DNA from: Azolla caroliniana
Lineage: Eukaryota > Polypodiophyta
Length of the DNA: 64,000 nucleotides
Assembly: GCA_043228905.1 (NCBI GenBank)
Contig: JBHGNT010000021.1
Coordinates: 1,798,001-1,862,000 of the forward strand
Direction of reading: 5' to 3'
The notes under the pieces were generated by a model, which searched no databases, was not told the origin of the DNA, and saw nothing but the letters and a program-made list of their open reading frames with translations. The position numbers and the translations under genes are program-made. Position 1 is the first letter of the stretch. Each line of letters opens with the position of its first letter. Below are positions 55,430 through 64,000 of the stretch, one piece after another.

Positions 55430-58400
55430 CTATGATTTTGGGTCAACCCGTGTAAATTGTGCAAACACCCATTGTCTAGGTGTCAAAGAACACCGTGATA
55501 AGACTTGCCAAATTTGAGAAATGTAATTCCAAATCTGACAAGCAATCGAACATTGTATAAATCGATGAGTACTATCTTCCATTTGAACAGTGCAAAAGAA
55601 GCAATTACCCATTGTTAGTCCACGACGCTTTAGAGCTAATCCCAAAGGCAATCCTCCAATCAAATTTCTCCAAATGAAGACCTTTGCTACAAGTGGCAAT
55701 TTAGAATGCCAACTACATTGTAAGATCTGCCACCATCCATGATCGGATTTGTGTATTCCCCATTCTTCTTCAGCCTTAGATGATAACCATCCAAGAGACT
55801 CGATAGAGCAATGATACAAAAGATTAGTAGTCACTTGTAACAACGAAGTTTGACCCTTTAAACACCAATCAATCCATGGTTGTTCTCCTGTTTGATGAGG
55901 TAAGGGACCTTGCATCAATGGAATATTTTGTAGTTGTTGCCAAATAAACCCATAATTTGGTGGAATGCGTAATAATTGTCGCGCTTCAACAAACTCCAAA
56001 TTTCTTTGAGATGGAGCCTCAACTATATCTCCCAGCTCTTTGACCCCCAAACGAAACAAACAATTAAATTGAGAGCGCAATCTCTCCTTTCCTAGCCAAC
56101 ATAATAATCGAGAAGACACAATCAGCTCTTTTTGCAAAGAATTACAATGCTCTCTACTAGGTGATGGTTTCCATACACATAACAAGAGTGCTTCTTGCCA
56201 TGAGGTAACCAAGTGTTGAACACATATAGAGCCCGGAATCCTAAGTGAAATACATCCATTCAGTAATTGCCACAATGAAGCCTTAATTGTTGTCCTCCCA
56301 TGTGTTAAACCCTTGTTCTCAATGAAATATTGAACAATAGATATCCATGGTTGTGAGTTTGAACACATGTCTTGTAATAATGAAAATCTACGAGCCATCA
56401 CACGCTTAGATAAGTTCAATATTCCAGCTCCCCCCAAGCGCTTAGGGGTTGCTAGATGATTCCATGCAAACCAAGTGATTCCCATCTTATCCCTCTTCTT
56501 CCACAACAAATATCAAAGAGGTTGCAAAATAGAATGCAAAGCCTTCTTTGTCCATGACAACAATGGCAAGTAATATAGTATCATGGGTTCCATAATACAT
56601 TGTACAACCTTCAAGCGTACATGAAATGGCTAAGATTGAGACTTCCAATACATGAACTTATCCCTCAACTTACGAGACATCCATGCAATCAATTGACCAT
56701 TTGTAACATTCATTCCAAATGGATAGCCCAAGTGTCGAAAAATAGAGTCTTTCTTAACCACGTATCTGTGCCATCCTAAACATTCCAAATCCCTTTCAGT
56801 ACATGATATGAGACTAGACTTCCTCCAATTAATATTTAATCTGGAAGCCAATGCAAATTGGTTCCATACAAGCATACCCTTCTCAAGATTATCTCGTGAG
56901 GCTTGTAAAAATATGAAAGAATCATCGACCAAAGCTTGTGCTACTAGTTGCCCTCCAGACGGAAGGTGTAGACCCACAATGACACCATTTGTTGAAAGCC
57001 TTGATAACATCACTAACAAGGGATGAGTAACAATAGCAAACAACAATGGGCTAAGAGGGCATCCTTGACGAACGGATCTGGTGAGGGCAATATCTTATGT
57101 AACTCCCCCATTAAGCATTACTCGAGACACCGCATCTTGTCCTAATAAAAATATGAGGCGAGACATACGAGGTCCAAAGCCCATTGTATGCATTAACCCA
57201 TAAACAAAGGACCAATTAACATGATCATAAGCTTTATCCAGATCTAATTGCACCATAATCAATTCCTGATGAGTGTTTCGAGCATAATCCATGGTCATTT
57301 GAACATTCAACACATTATGCAATATATTCCTACTTGCAATAAAACCATATTAGGCGGGATGTATCAACTTTGGCAAATACTTTTGTAATCTATTTGCCAA
57401 GACCTTTGTAAATATCTTATACACCCCCCCCCCCCCCCCCCCCCCATCAAAGGAACAAGTCTCCATTGATGAAATGACTCAGGAGATGCTACCTTTGGAA
57501 CTAATTTAATTAGACCAACCTTCCAAGCTTGAGGCATACGACCAGAATCCCAAGAATGTTGAAACATCAAAGTTAAGGGCCCCTTTAAAATGTTCGAATA
57601 TCACTTAAAAACTTCATTTGTCAAATCATCCCAACCAAGGCTTACAACTAGGAAGATGCCTTAAAACTGTGTCCGCCTCATCCTTAGTGAAATCCGCATC
57701 CAATTCATGACTAATGAGATCATGCACAATACATCCAACCACATCATAAAACTCATGATGTGCTCTACTCACCTCATTTTTCATTAACAATTGTGGGTCA
57801 ATCAACTCCTTAAAGTAATGAACACATATGTCAATTATTGTAGTAGGATCCACTATCCATTCACCCCCTTGTTTGACATGTACCACATTAGATCCAACAT
57901 AAGTAGGATGTAATGCTTGGAAAAACAAATGAGATTGACATTGATTATCTATGAGCCCATCCCTCAGTTGTCGCATCTTCACATAATGATAACTTTGGCA
58001 TTGCAACTGAGAAATAATAACATGCAATTGACTTTGGATATCCAAAAGCTCCTCATCTAATGGTGCATGTATCAATAATGCATTACACCTGGAGAGAACT
58101 TGTGAGAATTGTTGAAGAAGACCTCTTCTTCGTTGAGCATTAGTTACTCCATACACACGATGAATGATCTTAATGTTTTGTAACGTGATATCCCATGCTT
58201 TGACTCCTTTAAGATTCACTTTTTGTGAAAAATTTACCAAAATTTGCTCCATCAGAGAATGAAAGTGACGTTGAAGCAAAAGAGAAGAGTTAAAGCGTAA
58301 TGGAGGCTTTCCAAGTAAGGATATATACATGTCAATTGCATGATTACAAACCTCCAAACAAATAGGAAAGTGGTTTGAAGTTCCTACATCTTGTAGAACT

Positions 58401-59011
58401 TTCATACGAAGTGATGTTGGTAAAAAAGAATCATTGTGCATCACATACATTCTATCTAACCGACTCCATGTTTGTCTATGTTGAGCGGATTGGAAAGTAA
58501 AACCTGGATCATTCCCATGCAACCATGTCCAAACATCCAACTTCAGAACCTCCATAACCAATGCATCCCAAGCAAGTTGCTCAGGATCATCCATGATTGA
58601 ATATTCAGACGTAGATTGAGATGCATCAACACACATGTTAAAATCACAGAGTGAGCCCCATAATGCAATACATTGAGTGGCTTGGTTAGGGGCATAAATC
58701 CCAACCACCCACACAACCTTGCCAAAAAAAGTGATTTCTAGAACCAAAAACCGATCATAAGGATCATTATGCACCACTTGAGGATAATATTTATCTAGCA
58801 TGATTAATACCACACATGAATAATGATTATTAAGATGTCATGCATAGAATGATGAATATCCACGTAAATGAATTGTGGATCCTGCCAACTCATGACACTT
58901 ATGCTCAACTGCACATAATACATCCCATTCTTTACTTAACAAAGTTTCCCATAATATATACTTCTTATGATGAGAACATGCCCCTCTCACATTCCATGTT
59001 ACCACTTTCAT
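55430..59011 (-). pseudogene. LINE ORF2 (endonuclease, reverse transcriptase, zf-RVT), broken
   Basis: ATG 59011 gives MKVVTWNVRGA, the standard start of plant LINE endonucleases. A stop follows at about 58840, and the domain continues from 58813 with VGIYAPNQ and SRLDRMYV. The RT carries QLDLDKAYDHVNWSF (about 57250), TRSVRQGCPLSPLLFA (57080-57034) and ALVDDSFIFL (about 56935), where the catalytic A of xADD is V. A 22-base C run (57424-57445) interrupts the early RT as a poly-Gly insertion. The C-terminal 359-codon frame (56509-55430) ends with a zf-RVT motif GNCFFCTVQMEDSTHRFIQC. Confidence 0.75.
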
Positions 59012-59344
59012 TCAATCAACAATGTTATGGGTGTAGTTGCTCCTTTAGAGCAACCAATGTCATGAAACTAGTCAAAGCATGCTCCAATGCTGCATATGGA
59101 TTTTCATGCACCACATCCTTAGGGTCGTCTATCAAACTCTTTTGTTTAGGTTCTCCCGCTTGACGAAAACCTTGAGAATTCGATGAATTTACAACCTGTC
59201 CCAAAGAATCAAATTGAAGGTGAAGGGGTAATCCCTTATCCCTAAATTGTTTTTGCCAAGGAACTTTTCGAAGACCCTCCCTAGTTCCTGAATTTCCTTT
59301 CCACGCACTCTCATGAGTAGTGGGCAAACTATTACGTTGCATAT

Positions 59345-60585
59345 TCATTGATTTCCCCTTTGACTTGCCCTTAAGATGAGGCCAATCCTTTTCAACAACA
59401 ACATCACTACTAGTTCAAAATCCAATGGTTTTTTCCCCTTATCTATAACCACCAAACTTTGTTGTCCCATATCCATAGATTGAGTTCCCTTATTCTTAGG
59501 GCCCACACCTTGAACTGAAAACTCTTTATAACCTGCTCTAGATGATGTTCCTTCATCCATAACAACCATAGTATCTGACACACCAATATCTCTCCCAACT
59601 CCTTCTTTACCATTCCCTTCATTAGGAACCTCTATAGTTGAATGACAACGACGATGGCATTCCGCCATAAAGTGACCCCATTCACCACATCCAAAACAAT
59701 GACTTGCAAATGTCTCCCACTTCAATTTAAAACAAAGCTTTTTCATACCAGCTGTGTTCATACGCACCCATCCTGGCCTCTTACGACTTGTATCCCATAA
59801 CACACAAAATCTGCACTTATTTGTAGCATTTGCATGTGGAGATACCAACAATTTACCCATTTGACTCATCAACTCTGGTAAAAGTGGCCACAAAAAAGCA
59901 TGCTTACAATCCACTGTTACCCAAATAGGGCATTCTTGTTTAGCAAAGCATGATAGTCTACAACGGGGGACCATTGCATTACATGCACCAATCATTTATT
60001 AAAAAACACAGGAACTTTAGCCAAGAATGCACTTCGATGTTCCGATGAACGAAACACTACATCATAAAACCCTTGTGGTCCTGCATATATATTTTCAACA
60101 CAATTTGGCGACACAGTTGTGTTCAACCATTGTTTAATCCAATTAATGTATGGGAGTTTCCTAGTAAAAAATAATATAACCGCACGATCATAGAATACAT
60201 CAAAAGATTGCAACACTGCCTTAACATCAACTTCCACATCATGCACGTCCTCATCAATGCATTCTTTCGCTTCATTTTCATTTTCTTCCACAATATCAAA
60301 CAACAAGGTATTGACAATTCCCCATAAATTATCCCAATTATAATGATCCTTGTCAACCTCATTTACATGTATTACTTCGGCATATGTCAATTTTTTCTCA
60401 TTAATTTCTTCAATACCCTTAAACCTCTTAGAGCTTCCAATGTTTTCCCTTTCACGATTACATTCAACCATCACATTACTCTTTTTTGGATCAATTGTTT
60501 CCATATCGATGTCCCCCACAATTAGTGATGAATTCATGTTTATATCCATTATTCTTGAGGTGATATCGATCCGAGATAAAAACAA
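59345..60585 (-). pseudogene. LINE ORF1 (Gag-like, DUF4283 plus CCHC)
   Basis: Two minus-strand frames overlap at an ATGA (59992-59995). The first (197 codons) is acidic and ends with a DUF4283-like part (FFTRKLPYINWIKQWLNT). The second (216 codons) contains KHAFLWPLLPEL, KLKWETFASHCFGCGEWGHF and a zinc knuckle CFGCGEWGHFMAEC (CX2CX4HX4C). ORF1 proteins bind the LINE RNA. A single-base indel at the T/A-rich junction would explain the split. Confidence 0.7.
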
Positions 60586-60755
60586 TTTTCCATGAACAAG
60601 AGAGACAACCAGAACTCACCCGATTGAAGAGGTCGAAGATGATGAAGACAATAGAAGACCCGCAATGTGTGTTAAGTATGTGGATGCCGATAACACAAGA
60701 TTCCTTATTTCTATCGCTACTTCTAGTACAGACCACCAAATTTAATGTGCTATAT

Positions 60756-61192
60756 TGTTGTCCGCCGGAATAGTAACCGATGGACAAGAGCGTAGGAATA
60801 AGAAATAATATAAGATCATAACGCATGTAATGGTTCACGCAGGAAGCGTGAACGGCTAGATAGACCCTGCGTATATAAAGGGCAGAAAACCTCGGATAGA
60901 GGATCGTGTAATTTTGGGAATGTAAAGAAACGTATCATAATAGAATTCCATCTTCTCTGAAAGTCTGTGTATAGCTACGGCTAATCCATTGTGTGTCTGG
61001 AATACCCGAGCGTGTAAGAACGTAAGTGTAACCCTTGATAAGGAGTCGGTTGTAGCCGTCTCCCTTATACGCTGATAGGTTATAGGGAACATTCCCCTAC
61101 GCATTACGCATAGACGCCTATTTGTTGTTCCACAACCACTTGGAGGTCTAGGTCGAAGGACTAACCGCGGACCGTGTTCCCAATCGGCAACA
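60756..61192 (+). repeat. 5' LTR of a Ty3/gypsy element
   Basis: Starts TGTTGTCCGCC near 60756 and ends CGGCAACA at 61192. It has a TATATAAAG box at about 60872-60880 and is followed at once by TTTTGGCACGCTTGG, which resembles the TTTTGGCGCCGTTGCC primer/leader text of gypsy elements. The left boundary is set by TG and the end of LINE-like sequence and is approximate. Confidence 0.55.
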
Positions 61193-61195
61193 CTT

Positions 61196-63195
61196 TTGGC
61201 ACGCTTGGTGATCTGTGTCTTCTCACAGACGAGCAACGACGAATGGATGTTTAGCCGTAGACGCCCCAAAGAACCAACACGACAAGACCGGCCAATAACA
61301 AGGTCCGTCACACGCCAGGCAGAAGAACGCGCACGGCAAAAGCCTTGCCTCAGCAACCTCAGTACAACCTGCCGTGATTACAAAGGTGATTCTTCGCTCT
61401 CCAAATACCTCGACGAGATGCGGGGACTACGCTCACCACAGCCACCCTGTGGTCTTTCCCGAACCGCCGTAGCCCCCAACATGACCTTTGCCTACCCCCG
61501 CTTTAACGGCGAAACCAACGCCGCAACTCATATTCGCATGTTCCTTAATGTCTGGAATGCGAACCACATGGCGCAGAGCCTTTCGGAGGCGGTAGTGCAC
61601 CAGTCGAAAATGACGGAGTTCGGGTTAACATTGGATGGGCGAGCGGCGTTTTGGCATTCATAGATGGATTTACCAGCAATAACAACCTTCGATCAGCTGC
61701 AATCTGCTTTCTTGCGGTTCTTCCATCGGAGGGTTCCACAACGCGAAATCCTCGGACAATTCTACACGATTAAGCAACTGCTGACCGAGACAATAGCAGA
61801 CTTCAACTTACGTTTCCAAAATTTACGGCGGAAACTAGAACGGAGCCCCGCGAAGGACGAGGCTCGAGAAACATTTCTGGCAGCATTATGCCGACCCATT
61901 CGGGCAACGCTCCCATCCGGGCAATGCTCAACAACAATAGCGTGAAAGGGGAAACAACGGATATGGTCATTGAATGAGCGTTACATCTCGAGTTGGACGA
62001 GGAGGAGGAAAGGTTTTCTATGTCCTCCTTACGACAAGCGTTACCCTAGGACGAGGAACGCCAGTTTTGTCAAGCAATCCAGTGCACGATTTGCTTGAAC
62101 TCGGGGCATTCCATAGTGGAGTGGAATATGCAAATCCACTGCCCAATCTGCCACTTGAAGGCTCACACAATCGACCAATGCGAATACAATATGTTGAATA
62201 GAGCCACTCCTGCAGTCCGCAGCATGGACACCCAGCGTCCAGCACACCGGAGTGAACAAAGGAGGCAAGAAGACCGACCACGGTATAGGGATCGCAACCC
62301 ACGGGATGACCGGCACCACCGGAATCGCCGAAATCACAACGATTCCGAGGAGGACGAACCAGAGGACGAGGATTATTGTGGACATCCGAGTTATGCTAAA
62401 GGGGGTCGGCGCTACGAGAATCACCCGCCGACAAACAAATGGGGTGGCTTCAATGGTTATCGTGGTAAGCCGCGGCAATATCGAGATCACCGGCGTTATG
62501 ACGAAAGCTCGGGAGATGAGCGACACCAGGAACAACGACGGGACCAACAACAACCACCGCGTACGTTCCGACAAACGAGGCCGGACCACGAGGAGCAAGT
62601 AGCACCAGGGGAGCGGCACACACCACTAGGAGCCGAGAAGGGTGAATCAAGCATCCATTGTTTTATTTGTCAGTAGCCCGGACATTATGCCACGCAATGC
62701 CCAACACGCAAGGGAAAGGGGCCCGCTGTCAATACGATTACGGTGGAAGTGCAGCAAGTCACGACACGCCAACAAACAAAAACGGTTGATTGGGCTACGC
62801 AAGACGAGATACGCCGACAAGCCCAAGCATGGGTGGAAAAGGCAAACGCAACCAATACAGAGCGCATGCGGAAGGAGTCCGCGAACGCGAGGGAGCGAGC
62901 AGAGGACGAAAGACTGGTCCTGGACCCCATTTGGCAGGCGTTAGCGGGCTGTGAGATAACGTTAACCATGGAGAAACTGCTGCAGCTAGTCCCACGCTTC
63001 TGCCAGACCATGGAAGAACGGGTGACAAGCATACCCGGGGTGAGTGTCGCTACAAACCTTACAGACGTTAGCGACGGACCGCCGGTAGTGGATCAACACA
63101 ACCCGGCTATTACATTAATATTACACGGTGTCGGGTTATTACGCGCGTGCGTGGAGAACAAGGCGGGACCACTAGGGTCTTGGACCGAGGAATAG
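61196..63195 (+). pseudogene. Ty3/gypsy gag and start of protease, with in-frame TAG stops
   Basis: Codons from 61196 read through one TAG (61661-61663) to 61945: FAYPRFNGETNAATHIRMFL, ALWxS-like AFWHS, then DLPAITTFDQLQSAFLRFFH and LKxTF-like text, the retrotransposon Gag family. After a frameshift, 62095-63195 contains a zinc knuckle CPICHLKAHTIDQC, an Arg/Asp/Glu-rich linker, a second knuckle split by TAG (62674-62676), and DPIWQALAGCEITLTMEKLL. It ends in VVDQHNPAITLILHG, just before the protease active site. The rest of pol is absent: the coding sequence changes abruptly at about 63155 into GC-rich LTR-like DNA. The region is markedly more GC-rich than the rest of the window. Confidence 0.7.
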
Positions 63196-63199
63196 GTGA

Positions 63200-63960
63200 G
63201 AAAAGGGGAGGAAAGAGAGAGACGCTCACTCACGTATAGACAAAGAAGCGCACGGTGTCGAGGTATTCCTCGCGGATGCGTGGAATGAGGCGGGACCTCG
63301 GGGGTCCTGTACCGAAGAGCAAGAGAGAAAGGAGAAGAGACCCTCTACGTGCGAGCGTAGATTCATAGGGACACGGCCCTTTGACACAAAGACGCGAGTG
63401 GGACAGCGACACAGAGAGACGCGAATGTATGTATGTATATGTTAACAAAGACAAAACAACAAGAAGCACAAAGTCGGTTACAACCGAACAGGCCGGCGAA
63501 CAGATGCCGATGCCTGTTCGTAAACGCTCCGAAGGAAAGGAGTAGGTTGGAGGTGCTGCCGGAAGCACTCGGGCATTCCTCAGAGCAGCGCGAGCCTCCT
63601 GAAAACCTGCGCAGAAAGAAGCTATGGAGTATGGAAGAGAGAGAAGCCTTCGGCCGACAACCCGACAGCACTTCGTCCTTTCTCTCACCGCGCTCCTTTT
63701 CCTCCTCCTCATCTCCCTCCTTTTATAGGCAAGAAGGGAGCCGTTTCCTATTAACTTCCTACCTACCGAATCTACCTACCTAGGATCTTCCATGTCCCTA
63801 ATTCTCTCTTATGTACAACATAAGGCGTACGTGCATGAAGAGCCTGTTCCTATGCTCCGGTGCACCGATTCCGCTTGTGGACGGTTTTCTTCACGACATC
63901 CGCCCCCACCTAACCGCGCATCCACCGGCATGCGCCAAATTGAGCTGGGACAGAGAAAAC
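63200..63960 (-). repeat. GC-rich LTR-like region in opposite orientation
   Basis: The minus strand shows GCCTATAAAAGGAGGG at about 63715-63730, a good TATA box. Downstream is a GC-rich transcript-like region of about 300 bp ending in GTTAACATATACATAC (about 63444-63425), as in an LTR R-U5. Short related phrases (GCGTGGA(G/A)..AGGCGGGACC) at about 63150 and 63275 suggest an internal duplication. The 160-codon minus frame (63230-63712) has no known domain. It may be a second retroelement that truncated the gypsy copy. Confidence 0.35.
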
Positions 63961-64000
63961 CGATCCAGCCTTCATTCGCCGCCCGTCGGTTCTTCCTCGG

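Larger units (their letters stand above)
55141..60755 (-). mobile_element. Nearly full-length, broken L1-type LINE
   Basis: The minus strand carries, in order, a leader (60755-60586), ORF1 (60585-59345), ORF2 endonuclease (59011-about 57626), reverse transcriptase (about 57570-56630), C-terminal and zf-RVT region (56509-55430) and a 3' tail to about 55141. This is the complete architecture of a plant L1 LINE. At least five disruptions (overlapping ORF1 frames, a stop early in the endonuclease, breaks around 57626, 57364, 57095 and 56640) make it inactive. No poly-A tail is obvious at the 3' side, where a SINE-like segment begins. The right edge meets the gypsy LTR at about 60756. Confidence 0.8.

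Overview
This window is a gene-poor, repeat-rich stretch of a land-plant nuclear genome, probably a species with a large genome. The plant assignment rests on spliced genes with GT-AG introns and long AT-rich introns, plant-type L1 LINEs, Ty1/copia and Ty3/gypsy retrotransposons, and a plant-specific DUF4057 protein. A seed-free vascular plant is possible, but the sequence does not prove it.

Three protein-coding genes can be assembled exon by exon. (1) About 8.5-11.7 kb, + strand: a 345-residue protein with a WH1/EVH1-like N-terminal domain, a basic stretch and a CRIB (ROP/Rac-binding) motif. This is the front half of the WASP layout without the Arp2/3-activating tail. (2) 20.7-24.55 kb, - strand: a 348-residue DUF4057-family protein in five exons. 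It is built of repeated P-A/P-G-G and G-x-x-I-F modules that resemble the animal HN1/Jupiter microtubule-associated family. (3) 48.05-54.66 kb, - strand: actin-related protein 5 (ARP5), a subunit of the INO80 chromatin remodeller, in twelve exons (706 residues). A fourth, unidentified gene is suggested by two candidate exons on the - strand at 46.0 and 44.4 kb.

The rest is mostly decayed transposable elements and tandem repeats. 0.6-2.4 kb: a reversed copia remnant with a 613-bp LTR and a triplicated integrase segment. 5.9-6.2 kb: an 86-bp tandem repeat. 17.2-17.8 and 23.3-23.9 kb: LINE 3' fragments. 24.8-25.3 kb: a 500-bp tetranucleotide array just upstream of the DUF4057 gene. 26.3-27.4 kb: a diverged tandem array. 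27.85-30.97 kb: an internally deleted copia element with both LTRs. 34.6-35.3 kb: a copia LTR with internal repeats. 36.4-37.2 kb: a gypsy integrase remnant. 39.5-43.2 kb: a LINE whose 5' part is inverted, as in twin priming. 44.9-45.4 kb: a nested tandem repeat. 55.1-60.75 kb: a nearly full-length but broken L1 LINE. 60.76-63.2 kb: a gypsy 5' LTR and gag with amber stops, followed by a GC-rich LTR-like region in the opposite orientation.

The genes do not form a functional cluster. Two of them (WH1-CRIB and ARP5) belong to actin-related themes, but one is a predicted ROP effector and the other a nuclear chromatin factor, so the proximity is probably accidental. I found no tRNA or rRNA gene and no CRISPR array. 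All gene models were read by eye from splice signals and reading frame; exon boundaries are frame-consistent but not confirmed by transcripts.
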